Below, piece by piece: positions 33,395-42,220 of a DNA stretch of 64,000 nucleotides (the first letter of the stretch is position 1; each line of letters begins with the position of its first letter). The notes beneath the pieces were generated by a model. That model was not told the origin of the DNA and made no database searches. It saw only the letters and a program-made list of their open reading frames with translations. This stretch comes from an uncultured Prevotellaceae bacterium (GTDB lineage: Bacteria > Bacteroidota > Bacteroidia > Bacteroidales > Bacteroidaceae): the NCBI GenBank assembly GCA_902800495.1, contig CADCET010000004.1, positions 20,225 through 84,224 on the forward strand, in the 5' to 3' direction. The translations under genes and the position numbers were made by a program.

Positions 33395-35731
33395 TTAAGA
33401 TTTATTAATAATGTGAACGTCTCTTTGCGGGAACGGAATCTCGATGCCGTTGGCTGCGAGCGTGTCGTAAACGCACTTCAGGACGTCGCTGATGACGTAC
33501 GATCTCTTGACGGCATCAGCCCAGACGAAGAGTTTGAAATCGATACTTGAGTCGTTCATCTGTGCGACGACGGACTTCACCTGCTTCTCGGGATCCATCC
33601 ACTCGTGGTGCAAGCCGTTGACGGCCTCTTCGACAAGCTGCGACACCTGCTTCAGGTTCGAGCCGTAGGCCACGCCGAAGGGTATGACAGCCAGCACGTA
33701 GCCGTGATTCTTGGTCAGATTCTTGTAGTTCTTCGCAAAGAGTTGTGAGTTCTGGAACGTGATCACCTCGCCCGTCAGCGACTCAACGACGGTTGAGGTG
33801 TAGCTGATGCTGGTTACCTTGCCCATCGTGCCGTCCACCTCTATCCAGTCGCCCACCTTTACGCGGCCAGCCATCAGCGAGGCACCGTAGTAAATATTTT
33901 CGATAATGTCCTTCGAGGCGAAACCGATACCTGTTGACAGACCGCCGGAGATAGCGACGAGCCAGGCGACGCTGATGTTGAGAATGCTGAGCGACATCAG
34001 CAGCCAGATGCCCCAGACAAGCACTTGTATGACGTTGCGCCCCATCACCTCGCGGCTTTGCGCTGTTGATGGGTCCTGCTGCTGGTAATGCAGGCGCAAG
34101 AGTGCCAGAATGGTATTGGCCAGATATCTGAACAGGAACCACAGGTTGACCACCATCGCTAATTTCAGGATGCTGACGCTGAGATTGGGTGTGTCGATGA
34201 ATCTGCGTTTGAACAGCTGCATACTCAGTTCGCTCAGGTTGAAGATGTCGGCTGCCCAGTAAATGCTGAGCATGACGGACAGCACGCCCATAACGGGCAA
34301 CACCACGATATATAGCAGGCGGTAGAACCAGCTCTTCGTGATAGGTGCATCTTCCAGCCCGTGATGCTTGCCGTAGAGATGGACGTACTGACTGACGCAG
34401 GTGATGGTCAGGATGCAGGTGAGCTGCATGATCCACCAGATGAGCAGCTGGACGGCCAGCAGCACGTAGCCCGCCCACGACAGCACGACGGAGGCCATGA
34501 AGACGGCGAGCGACACGTAGGTATAGAACATGTCGGAGCGTGGTACGTTGCGGTTGTGGCGTTTGATGACGAAATATTGCCACAACAGACAGACCAGAAG
34601 GATGGGAGGTAGTATGATGTTGACTAACTCGTTAGGTATCAGTATGATGCGGAAGGCAATGACGATAAAACCAATGACTACCAACGGTGCATAGATGCGG
34701 AAGGCGCTCCTGATTTGAAGCCCGTTGACGCGCAGCAGCAGCGAGATGAGAATCACACCTAACAGCCAGGCGTATTCAATGAGTAGGTCGCTGGCCATGA
34801 TGAAGAAGTTCTGGTCGAGTGTGGCACGCAGAATGCCCATGATGACGGCAAACGTGATGGTCGTTGTGGCCATAATGATGCACGACCGCTTTTTCAGGAA
34901 CTCAATGGTATGCAGGCGCTTGGGCAGCAGGAAGCGGAACGCCAGCAGGTTGAGGACAATAGAGATGATGACGTAGACGGCAATGACGCCGAAGAGTCCG
35001 AAGATCACGTTGCTGCTCCACTGCGAATTCTGGGAGGTTACCTTGTATTTCTCAGCGACGGTCGTACGGGTCTCATCTATCTTGTCGCCAAAGTTTCTCA
35101 AAATCGTAAAATAGTTCTGCCCGCCGTTCTTGAAGATGTTGGTCTGAATGTCGTTGTAGCGCTTGTTGGCATAGTCGTTCAGATTCTTCAGTCTTCTCTC
35201 CGTTGCCTCGTAATAGCCGATGTAGTCGGTTATTTGGTTGCGGTTGGCAATGAGCATATCGCGAATATGGGTAGATAATTTCAGACAGGCGTTGCGATTG
35301 GCTTTGCCGCGTTTGCTGAGATACTGTTCCGGCATTTGATTCAGACTGTTGACCAGACTGTCGTATTTCGCAATGTCGGTGTCTGTCGATGCTAAGAACT
35401 GGCGGAAGGGTATTTGCGCCTCTTTGAACTGGTGATACTGCTCAGTCGCCTGATGACAGGCATAGGTCATGTCGAAGATGTGGTTCTGCTTCTGTGAATA
35501 GAGCATCAGCGAATTCTGGTTGCTCTGCTTCATGATGTCTATTAACTCGTTAAGAATCTGTCCGTTGTGAGCTTTCCTTTCAGCATTCATATCAGACAGT
35601 TCCCTGTAGTATTCAGTCAGCTCTATTCGCAGGATCTCCAACGTCTGTTCCAGGTCGCGCTCCTTGAGTACGGCGTAGGTTTCAAACAGTCCTGTAGTGA
35701 GTATGAGCAGGGTGATGAGAAGTCTTTTCAT
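33395..35731 (-). CDS. Large MscS-type mechanosensitive channel
   Basis: A 778-residue protein with signal peptide MKRLLITLLILTTGLFETYA, a periplasmic coiled-coil domain (about 25-240) and roughly ten membrane helices. The C-terminal MscS core includes the pore-lining GGLSTGIGFASKDIIENIYYG stretch and beta domain (VKVGDWIEVDGTMGKVTSIS). It resembles the MscK/YbdG-like long family. It opens on membrane tension to release solutes. The ATG at 35731 is chosen because it gives the signal peptide and lies 25 bases after a TACCTTTG box; longer in-frame starts run into the divergent gene. Confidence 0.9.
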   Translation of the reverse strand: MKRLLITLLILTTGLFETYAVLKERDLEQTLEILRIELTEYYRELSDMNAERKAHNGQILNELIDIMKQSNQNSLMLYSQKQNHIFDMTYACHQATEQYHQFKEAQIPFRQFLASTDTDIAKYDSLVNSLNQMPEQYLSKRGKANRNACLKLSTHIRDMLIANRNQITDYIGYYEATERRLKNLNDYANKRYNDIQTNIFKNGGQNYFTILRNFGDKIDETRTTVAEKYKVTSQNSQWSSNVIFGLFGVIAVYVIISIVLNLLAFRFLLPKRLHTIEFLKKRSCIIMATTTITFAVIMGILRATLDQNFFIMASDLLIEYAWLLGVILISLLLRVNGLQIRSAFRIYAPLVVIGFIVIAFRIILIPNELVNIILPPILLVCLLWQYFVIKRHNRNVPRSDMFYTYVSLAVFMASVVLSWAGYVLLAVQLLIWWIMQLTCILTITCVSQYVHLYGKHHGLEDAPITKSWFYRLLYIVVLPVMGVLSVMLSIYWAADIFNLSELSMQLFKRRFIDTPNLSVSILKLAMVVNLWFLFRYLANTILALLRLHYQQQDPSTAQSREVMGRNVIQVLVWGIWLLMSLSILNISVAWLVAISGGLSTGIGFASKDIIENIYYGASLMAGRVKVGDWIEVDGTMGKVTSISYTSTVVESLTGEVITFQNSQLFAKNYKNLTKNHGYVLAVIPFGVAYGSNLKQVSQLVEEAVNGLHHEWMDPEKQVKSVVAQMNDSSIDFKLFVWADAVKRSYVISDVLKCVYDTLAANGIEIPFPQRDVHIINKS

Positions 35732-35756
35732 AACGTTATTCTTGCTTTTTGACAGG

Positions 35757-35764
35757 CAAAGGTA
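35757..35764 (-). promoter_or_regulatory. mscS-like gene promoter -7 box (TACCTTTG)
   Basis: Plus-strand CAAAGGTA reads TACCTTTG on the minus strand, 25 bases before the start codon at 35731. Confidence 0.7.
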
Positions 35765-35817
35765 GACATTTTTGTAAAAATAACAAAACAAAAGTTTGTT
35801 TTTTAAATTTATTTGAG

Positions 35818-35825
35818 TACTTTTG
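35818..35825 (+). promoter_or_regulatory. Promoter of the BadF/GlcNAc-kinase-like gene (TACTTTTG)
   Basis: TACTTTTG with TTTG at 35795-35798 (19-base spacer). The ATG is only 5 bases downstream, so the mRNA is probably leaderless. Confidence 0.72.
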
Positions 35826-35830
35826 CGTTC

Positions 35831-36679
35831 ATGAAACTGATTGCAGACAGCGGAAGCACCAAGACAGACTGGGTGTTGGCTGATGGCAACGACGTCGTCG
35901 GGCGCTATCAGACACAGGGTATTAATCCTTTTCATCAGTCGGAGGATGACATATTGGCCATTCTCCGCAGTGAGTTGGCGCCATCGATTCAGCAGACGCC
36001 CTCCACGATACAGTTCTACGGCAGCGGCGTGCGTCCGGAACTGGAACCAGTCATGCAGCGTCTGTTGTCGACGGTCTTCCCGTCGGCGGCGGTTGAAGCT
36101 CACGGCGATTTGTTAGGGGCTGCACGTGCGGTCTGCGGACATTCCAGCGGCGTTGCCTGCATCTTGGGGACGGGAGCCAATTCCGGGCTGTACGACGGCC
36201 GTCAGATTGTCAGTAACACGCCGCCGTTAGGCTATATCCTCGGCGACGAGGGGAGTGGTGCTGTGTTGGGTGTCCGTCTGTTGAATGCTTTGTATAAAGG
36301 TTTCCTTCCTTCGTCGCTCCTGTCGGCGTTTGAGACTGAGACGGGACTTTCTGTGGCCGACGTCATTGCCCGTGTTTATCGTCAGCCGTTGGCTAACCGC
36401 TTCTTAGCTTCTCTGTCGCCGTTTGTGAACCGTCATATCGACGTGCCTGAAATGTCGCAGCTTGTCGTCGACAACTTCCGCTGTTTCTTCCGTCGCAATG
36501 TGGTGCAGTACAACCGTCCCGACCTGCCTGTTGGCTTTGTGGGTGGTATCGCTTACTATTACGAGAATCAATTGCGTAAAGCTGCTGCTGCTGAGGGATT
36601 TACGGTCGGCGTCGTCCTAAAGAGTCCAATGGAAGGACTGATCACGCTCTCATCAGGTCACTTGTCACCATATCGCTGA
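35831..36679 (+). CDS. BadF/BadG-family ATPase, N-acetylglucosamine-kinase-like
   Basis: A 282-residue ASKHA-fold kinase starting MKLIADSGSTKTDWVL (phosphate-1 motif GSTKTDW). GTGANSGLYDG (phosphate 2) and GDEGSGAVLG near residue 138 fit eukaryote-type GlcNAc kinases and BadF-family ATPases. It probably phosphorylates an amino sugar recovered from peptidoglycan or glycans; substrate inferred. The start is fixed by the promoter 5 bases upstream. Its last 38 bases overlap the end of the convergent hemW gene. Confidence 0.85.
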   Translation: MKLIADSGSTKTDWVLADGNDVVGRYQTQGINPFHQSEDDILAILRSELAPSIQQTPSTIQFYGSGVRPELEPVMQRLLSTVFPSAAVEAHGDLLGAARAVCGHSSGVACILGTGANSGLYDGRQIVSNTPPLGYILGDEGSGAVLGVRLLNALYKGFLPSSLLSAFETETGLSVADVIARVYRQPLANRFLASLSPFVNRHIDVPEMSQLVVDNFRCFFRRNVVQYNRPDLPVGFVGGIAYYYENQLRKAAAAEGFTVGVVLKSPMEGLITLSSGHLSPYR

Positions 36680-37757
36680 CGAACAGCCCTTCTCTGCTGA
36701 GTTTGAGCCGTCCGTTCTCCTCTGTCAGCAGGCCATTTACAACATATCTTCTGGCGTTTTCCAAAAGGTACGCGCGGTCGTGTGCTGTCAGCGTGCTGAG
36801 GTCGAGTCCCTCCGCTGTTCGCAGCGAGAGCATCACGCGGTCGTTATAGCGGGTGTCGTCGTCCAGCACTTCCTCTTCATAGTCTATATGCCCTGTCTCT
36901 GCGCCCTCGATGTAGTGCTGCAGGTCGCTGACGTTCCACCGTCGCCGCTGTCCGTCGTAGCTATGCGCTGCCGCACCGAGTCCGATGTAGGGAATGTCTG
37001 TCCAGTAGCTGCTGTTGTGGCGTGAACGGTAGCCTCGCCGTGCGAAGTTCGAAATCTCGTAGTGCTCGTATCCCGCAGCAGCTAAGCGGTCAATCAGCGT
37101 GTAGTACATCGTGCGTTCCACCTCCTCATTGCAAAGTACACAAAAAGAACCGTCCCCTTTGTGTACTTTTTCGTAGAGTGGGGTTCCTTCTTCGATGCTG
37201 AGGCAGTAAGCTGAGAGGTGCTCCACATCGAGGCTGAGGGCGCTGTCGATGTCGCGCTGCCAGTCGTCGAGGGTCTCGTCAGGAAAACCGTACATCAGGT
37301 CGACGCTGATGTTGCTGATGCCTGCTGTACGCAGTCGCGCGACAGCCTCACCCACCTGGCGGGCCGTATGGCGCCGTCGCAGGAAGCGCAGCCGCTGGTC
37401 ATCAAACGTCTGGGCACCCATCGACACCCTGTTGACGGGCAGGCGCGACAGCGTTTCGGCCAGCGCGTGCGTCACGTCGTCGGGATTCACCTCGATGGTC
37501 ACTTCGGCGTCTTCCGCCACCTTATATATATTATATAGGCCGTCCAGCAACTGTTGCAGTTGCCCGACGGTCAGCTGCGACGGTGTGCCTCCGCCCAAGT
37601 AGATCGTACTGATGGTGTCAGCGGTCGGCCGCATCGCCATTTCGCGGCAGAGAGCGTCGACATACTGCTGGCGCAGCCCCATTTTCACGGTGGAGTAGAA
37701 GGCGCAGTAAATACACCTGCTTGCACAGAATGGAATATGTATATAAATGCCTGTCAT
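36642..37757 (-). CDS. hemW: HemW-like radical SAM protein
   Basis: A 371-residue radical SAM protein with the cluster motif CASRCIYC (CxxxCxxC) after YIHIPF, then YLGGGTPS and VSMGAQTFDD as in HemW/HemN relatives. HemW is regarded as a haem chaperone rather than an oxygen-independent coproporphyrinogen oxidase. The ATG at 37757 gives the standard MTGIYIHIPFC start; an in-frame GTG at 37772 overlaps the promoter. A palindromic repeat (37133-37169) is read in frame as VHKGDGSFCVLC. The 3' end overlaps the convergent kinase by 38 bases. Confidence 0.92.
   Translation of the reverse strand: MTGIYIHIPFCASRCIYCAFYSTVKMGLRQQYVDALCREMAMRPTADTISTIYLGGGTPSQLTVGQLQQLLDGLYNIYKVAEDAEVTIEVNPDDVTHALAETLSRLPVNRVSMGAQTFDDQRLRFLRRRHTARQVGEAVARLRTAGISNISVDLMYGFPDETLDDWQRDIDSALSLDVEHLSAYCLSIEEGTPLYEKVHKGDGSFCVLCNEEVERTMYYTLIDRLAAAGYEHYEISNFARRGYRSRHNSSYWTDIPYIGLGAAAHSYDGQRRRWNVSDLQHYIEGAETGHIDYEEEVLDDDTRYNDRVMLSLRTAEGLDLSTLTAHDRAYLLENARRYVVNGLLTEENGRLKLSREGLFVSDMVTSDLMRA
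37133..37169. repeat. Palindromic element inside hemW
   Basis: AAAGTACACAAA (37133-37144) and TTTGTGTACTTT (37158-37169) are perfect 12-base complements around the core AAGAACCGTCCCC. The core resembles scattered REP-like palindromes with a GGGGACGGTTCTT centre that I recall from gut bacterial genomes; that likeness is from memory. Confidence 0.85.
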
Positions 37758-37771
37758 AGTCGAATTGGGCA

Positions 37772-37779
37772 CAAAATTA
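37772..37779 (-). promoter_or_regulatory. hemW promoter -7 box (TAATTTTG)
   Basis: Minus-strand TAATTTTG 14 bases upstream of the ATG at 37757. It supports that ATG over the GTG at 37772, which falls within the box. Confidence 0.65.
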
Positions 37780-37833
37780 CTAAAATAGTTTAATATTTGG
37801 AAGATTTCGTTGGTTTTTTCCGCGAAAATGTCT

Positions 37834-37841
37834 ACCTTTAG
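37834..37841 (+). promoter_or_regulatory. Promoter of the EF-G-like gene (TACCTTTA)
   Basis: TACCTTTA, a one-base variant of TAnnTTTG, with TTGG at 37811-37814 (19-base spacer). The start codon is 49 bases downstream. Confidence 0.55.
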
Positions 37842-37890
37842 CGTCCGATTACTGAAAACCCAAAAATTTAAACCTAAAAATATAACTATT

Positions 37891-40050
37891 ATGAAAGTTT
37901 ATCAGACTAACGAGATTAAGAACATTGCATTGCTTGGCAGTGCGGGTAGCGGCAAGACAACTCTTGCCGAAGCAATGGTTTACGAGGCCGGTATCATCAA
38001 GCGTCGCGGCACCGTAGAAGCGAAGAACACCATGAGCGACTACTTCCCTGTAGAACAGGAGTACGGCTACTCGGTGTTCTCAACTGTTTTTCATGTGGAG
38101 TGGAACAACAAGAAGCTGAACATCATCGACTGTCCGGGCAGCGACGACTTCGTGGGTGGTGCCATCACGGCCCTGAACGTCACCGACCAGGCTGTCATCT
38201 TGATTAACGGCCAGTACGGTCCCGAGGTGGGCACGCAGAACGCTTTCCGCTATACCGACAAGCTCCAGAAGCCCGTCATCTTCCTCGTCAACCAGCTCGA
38301 CCGCGAGAACTGCGATTTCGACGCCCTGCTGTCGAACATGAAGGAGATCTACGGCGACAAGTGCGTGCCCGTACAGTATCCTATCGCTACCGGTCCCGAC
38401 TTCAACGCCGTCATCGACGTGTTGCTGATGAAGAAGTACTCGTGGAAGCCCGAGGGTGGCGCCCCCATCATCGAGGATATTCCCGCTGAGGAGATGGAGA
38501 AGGCCAAGGAGCTGCACGCTGCCCTTGTTGAGGCTGCTGCCGCCAATGACGACACGCTGATGGAGAAGTTCTTCGAGACGGAGAGCCTTACCGAGGACGA
38601 GATGCGCGAAGGCATCCGCAAGGGTCTGGTCACCCGCTCTATCTTCCCCGTCTTCTGCGTCTGCGCCGGTAAGGATATGGGCGTACGCCGTCTGATGGAG
38701 TTCTTAGGCAACGTCGTGCCTTTCGTCAGCGAGATGCCGAAGGTACACAACACCCGCGGCGAGGAGATCACCCCCGACACCAACGGTCCTGCTTCTATCT
38801 ACTTCTTCAAGACGGGTGTGGAGCCTCACATCGGCGAAGTTTCTTACTTCAAGGTGATGAGTGGCTCTGTGAAGCCCGGCGACGACCTGACCAACGCCGA
38901 CCGCGGTTCGAAGGAGCGCATCGGCACCATATATGCCTGTGCAGGTGCCAACCGTATTGCCGTAGACCAGCTGAACGCCGGCGACATCGGCTGTACCGTG
39001 AAGCTGAAGGATGTCAAGACGGGCAACACGCTCAACGGCAAGGACAGCGAGAACAAGTTCGACTTCATCAAATATCCTAACTCAAAGTACTCGCGTGCCG
39101 TGAAAGCCATCAACGAGAGCGAGACTGAGAAGATGATGGCCGCCCTGACAAAGATGCGTCAGGAGGATCCCACATGGGTTGTCGAGCAGTCGAAGGAGCT
39201 CCGTCAGATCATTGTTCACGGACAGGGTGAGTTTCACCTGCGCACGCTGAAGTGGCGTATGGAGAACAACGAGAAGATTCAGATTGAATATCTGGAGCCG
39301 AAGATTCCGTATCGTGAGACCATCACAAAGATGGCCCGTGCCGACTACCGCCACAAGAAGCAGTCGGGTGGTGCCGGACAGTTCGGCGAGGTACACCTCA
39401 TTGTAGAGCCCTACGCTGAGGGTATGCCCGATCCGACCAGCTTCACCATCAACGGCCAGGAGTTCAAGATGAACATCAAGTCGAAGGAAGAGAAAGACCT
39501 GGAGTGGGGCGGCAAGCTCGTCTTCATCAACTCCGTCGTCGGTGGCGCTATCGATATGCGCTTCATGCCCGCTATCCTCAAGGGTGTGATGGAGCGTATG
39601 GAGCGCGGTCCGCTGACCGGTTCTTATGCCCGCGACGTGCGCGTCATCGTCTACGACGGTAAGATGCACCCCGTCGACTCTAACGAACTCTCATTCATGC
39701 TCGCCGCACGTAACGCTTTCTCGGCTGCCTTCCGCGAGGCCGGACCGAAGGTGCTCGAGCCCATCTACGACCTCGAGGTCTACGTGCCCGCCGACTATAT
39801 GGGCGACGTGATGAGCGACCTGCAGGGCCGTCGCGCCATGATTATGGGTATGGACTCTGAGGCCGGCTATCAGAAGCTCTCGGCTAAGATTCCTCTGAAG
39901 GAGCTGTCTAACTACTCTATCGCCCTATCGTCGCTCACGGGTGGCCGTGCTTCGTTCTCAACGAAGTTCGCCAGCTACGAGCTCGTGCCCAATGACATTC
40001 AGCAGCAGCTCATCAAGGAGCATGAGGCTGAACTCAAGGAGGAAGAATAA
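37891..40050 (+). CDS. fusA2: EF-G paralogue (EF-G2-like) with altered GTPase site
   Basis: A 719-residue protein with all EF-G domains (G domain to about 285, domain II, then III-V; C-terminal YELVPNDIQQQL). The P-loop reads GSAGSGKTT rather than GHIDAGKTT. The switch II motif DTPGHVDF reads DCPGSDDF, so the catalytic His is Ser. NKMD reads NQLD and the switch I RGITI stretch reads YGYSV. Bacteroides encodes an EF-G2 reported to support translation without GTP hydrolysis and needed for gut colonisation; this protein fits that class. The ATG at 37891 is chosen after an AT-rich leader. Two tandem terminators follow. Confidence 0.9.
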   Translation: MKVYQTNEIKNIALLGSAGSGKTTLAEAMVYEAGIIKRRGTVEAKNTMSDYFPVEQEYGYSVFSTVFHVEWNNKKLNIIDCPGSDDFVGGAITALNVTDQAVILINGQYGPEVGTQNAFRYTDKLQKPVIFLVNQLDRENCDFDALLSNMKEIYGDKCVPVQYPIATGPDFNAVIDVLLMKKYSWKPEGGAPIIEDIPAEEMEKAKELHAALVEAAAANDDTLMEKFFETESLTEDEMREGIRKGLVTRSIFPVFCVCAGKDMGVRRLMEFLGNVVPFVSEMPKVHNTRGEEITPDTNGPASIYFFKTGVEPHIGEVSYFKVMSGSVKPGDDLTNADRGSKERIGTIYACAGANRIAVDQLNAGDIGCTVKLKDVKTGNTLNGKDSENKFDFIKYPNSKYSRAVKAINESETEKMMAALTKMRQEDPTWVVEQSKELRQIIVHGQGEFHLRTLKWRMENNEKIQIEYLEPKIPYRETITKMARADYRHKKQSGGAGQFGEVHLIVEPYAEGMPDPTSFTINGQEFKMNIKSKEEKDLEWGGKLVFINSVVGGAIDMRFMPAILKGVMERMERGPLTGSYARDVRVIVYDGKMHPVDSNELSFMLAARNAFSAAFREAGPKVLEPIYDLEVYVPADYMGDVMSDLQGRRAMIMGMDSEAGYQKLSAKIPLKELSNYSIALSSLTGGRASFSTKFASYELVPNDIQQQLIKEHEAELKEEE

Positions 40051-40071
40051 TCACCTCATCCGTAATAATCA

Positions 40072-40104
40072 AGAGGGACGAACCACCAGTTCGCCCCTCT
40101 TTTT
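40072..40104 (+). terminator. Terminator 1 after the EF-G-like gene
   Basis: AGAGGGACGAAC (40072-40083) pairs with GTTCGCCCCTCT (40089-40100) with one mismatch, followed by TTTT. Confidence 0.85.
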
Positions 40105-40107
40105 GAA

Positions 40108-40145
40108 AAAGAGGATGTGCCTATTGTGACACACCCTCTCTTTAT
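40108..40145. terminator. Terminator 2, probably bidirectional
   Basis: GAGGATGTG (40111-40119) pairs with CACACCCTC (40130-40138), flanked by an A-run and TCTTTA. It lies between convergent genes and may serve the small lipoprotein gene on the minus strand. Confidence 0.65.
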
Positions 40146-40163
40146 TGTGTATGTGGTGGGGGA

Positions 40164-40556
40164 TTACTGATTGTAATCCTTGGCCTTGAAGACTGTCTCG
40201 TAGAGAACGGTGCCGCGATGGCGCTGCGAGTGGTAGGTGTAAGCAAAGGCGAAACCTGCCTCCTTGTAGGCCATCATCGACGTGGTGTTCTTCAGTTCCG
40301 TCAGCAGGGCGCTGCGTGCCGTCTCAGGGTTCAGCAGTCCCACGCTGTCTGCCGCACCCGTAATGGTGTAGTAGTAGTGCAGCGTGCGCGTCTGCTGTTC
40401 ATAGGTCAAGCTGTCCATCGTCAGGTTGTCGGCAATGCGTGCGGGGCAGTTCTTCTTCGTGTAGATTTCTGCCTCCTTTGCCGCCTTCTCTTCGAGCGTT
40501 TCCTGACAGGCCGTCAGCAGCAGGGCCGCCATCACGGTTAAGAGCGTCTTCCTCAT
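40164..40556 (-). CDS. Small lipoprotein of unknown function
   Basis: Lipoprotein signal MRKTLLTVMAALLLTAC (Cys17), then about 113 residues (QETLEEKAAKEAEIYTKKNCP...) with no recognised domain; the mature part looks alpha/beta and polar. 130 residues in all. The ATG at 40556 is chosen because it gives the lipobox; longer in-frame extensions run into the upstream kinase gene. It follows the FGGY kinase by 10 bases and is probably in its transcript. Function not known. Confidence 0.75.
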   Translation of the reverse strand: MRKTLLTVMAALLLTACQETLEEKAAKEAEIYTKKNCPARIADNLTMDSLTYEQQTRTLHYYYTITGAADSVGLLNPETARSALLTELKNTTSMMAYKEAGFAFAYTYHSQRHRGTVLYETVFKAKDYNQ

Positions 40557-40566
40557 ACGTCTCCGT

Positions 40567-42156
40567 TTACTTATGGTCGACGGCGCTCTGCTCGACGGGC
40601 AGGCAGCGCTTGTAGTTCTCGATGTACTTCTCGAAACCGGCGACATCCTCGGGTGTGGGTGCTATTGATACGCCTGTGTTGCCTGCGAAGACGACGGTCT
40701 CGAGATAGTCGGCCAGACTGAGCTTGTTGGGGTTGCTCACCATATAGCCAGCCAGCAGGGCGATACCCCATGCACCACCTTCGCCGGCCGTCTCCATGAC
40801 TGAGATGGGTGAGTTGATGGCTGCTGCGAGTACGCGCTGTCCGACGCCCTTCGTCTTGAACAGACCGCCGTGACCTGTAATTCGGTCGACGCGAATCATC
40901 TCGTCCTTGAACAGGATGTCGTTACCTATCTTCAGCACGCCGACGGATGCATAGAGGTGGGCACGCATGAAGTTGGCCAGGTTGAACTTGTCGTTAGCCG
41001 AACGGACGAACAGGGGGCGTCCCTCGCTCAGTCCTGTTACAGGCTCGCCGCTGATGTAGTTGTAGCTGACGAGTCCGCCGCAGTCGGCGTCGCCGTTCAG
41101 CGCGTTGTTATAGAGCTTACCGAACACCTCGTTCATGTCGACGGGCACGCCGAGCAGCTGCTGGTACTCCTTGAAGAGGTTCACCCACGCGTTGAGGTCG
41201 CTGGTGCAGTTGTTGCAATGCACCATTGCCACGAGCGAGCCGTCGGGGGTGGTCACCATGTCGATCATCTCGTAGGGCTTCGACAGCGGCTTTTCGAGCA
41301 CGATCATCGAGAACGACGACGTGCCGGCCGATACGTTACCCGTGCGCTGCTTCACGGCGTTTGTAGCTACCATACCTGTGCCTGCATCGCCTTCGGGAGG
41401 ACAGACGGGACAGCCGGGCTTCAGATGGCCGCTGACGTCGAGACGCTTGGCACCCTCGGGAGTGAGGAAACCTGCATTCTCGCCAGCATTGAGCGACTTC
41501 GGCAGAATGTCGAGCAGCTTCCACGAGAAGCCACGCGGAGCAATGAGCTCGTCGAACTTGCGTACCATCTCGGCGTCGTAAGTCTTCGTGGCAGGATCGA
41601 CGGGAATCATACCCGATGCGTCGCCCACACCCAGTACGAACTGGCCCGTTACTTGCCAGTGGACGTAGCCGGCCAGCGTGGTCAGATACTTGATGTCGGC
41701 CACGTGCTCCTCGTTGTCGAGGATGGCCTCATACAGGTGGCTGATACTCCAGCGCAGGGGGATGTTATAGTTGAACAGCTCCGAGAGCTCAGCAGCGGCC
41801 TTGCCTGTGTTCGTGTTACGCCATGTGCGGAAGGGCACCAGGATTTCCTGCTTCTCGTTGAAGGCCATATAGCCGTGCATCATAGCCGAGAAGCCGATGG
41901 CGGCCAGTGCCTCAATCTCGCAGTCGTACTGCTTCTGCACGTCCTTGCGCAGTTCGGCGTAGCAGTCCTGCAGACCATACCAGATGGCTTCGGTGCTGTA
42001 AGTCCACAGTCCGTCAACCAGTTGGTTTTCCCACTCGTGTGAGCCCTGAGCGATGGGCTTGTTGTCCTCGTCGATGAGCACAGCCTTGATGCGCGTGCTA
42101 CCAAACTCGATACCTAAGATGGCCTTTCCGGCCTCGATTGTTTGTTTTGCGGTCAT
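40567..42156 (-). CDS. FGGY-family carbohydrate kinase (ribulokinase/xylulokinase-like)
   Basis: A 529-residue sugar kinase with the FGGY N-terminal phosphate motif LGIEFGSTRIKAVLID near residue 13 and a C-terminal ATP-binding part with GHGGLFKTKGVGQRVLAAA and AGEGGAWGIALLAGY. Close Bacteroidetes relatives are annotated as L-ribulokinase or xylulokinase; the substrate cannot be fixed from sequence alone. It lies downstream of a membrane AraC-type regulator on the same strand (64-base gap), which may control it. No isomerase or epimerase gene of the pentose pathways is next to it. Confidence 0.88.
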   Translation of the reverse strand: MTAKQTIEAGKAILGIEFGSTRIKAVLIDEDNKPIAQGSHEWENQLVDGLWTYSTEAIWYGLQDCYAELRKDVQKQYDCEIEALAAIGFSAMMHGYMAFNEKQEILVPFRTWRNTNTGKAAAELSELFNYNIPLRWSISHLYEAILDNEEHVADIKYLTTLAGYVHWQVTGQFVLGVGDASGMIPVDPATKTYDAEMVRKFDELIAPRGFSWKLLDILPKSLNAGENAGFLTPEGAKRLDVSGHLKPGCPVCPPEGDAGTGMVATNAVKQRTGNVSAGTSSFSMIVLEKPLSKPYEMIDMVTTPDGSLVAMVHCNNCTSDLNAWVNLFKEYQQLLGVPVDMNEVFGKLYNNALNGDADCGGLVSYNYISGEPVTGLSEGRPLFVRSANDKFNLANFMRAHLYASVGVLKIGNDILFKDEMIRVDRITGHGGLFKTKGVGQRVLAAAINSPISVMETAGEGGAWGIALLAGYMVSNPNKLSLADYLETVVFAGNTGVSIAPTPEDVAGFEKYIENYKRCLPVEQSAVDHK

Positions 42157-42220
42157 TGTTACTTATTAGTTTTGGGGTTAATTGTATGTGCTTATAATAT
42201 AATAAGGTGTAGACGGCGGG

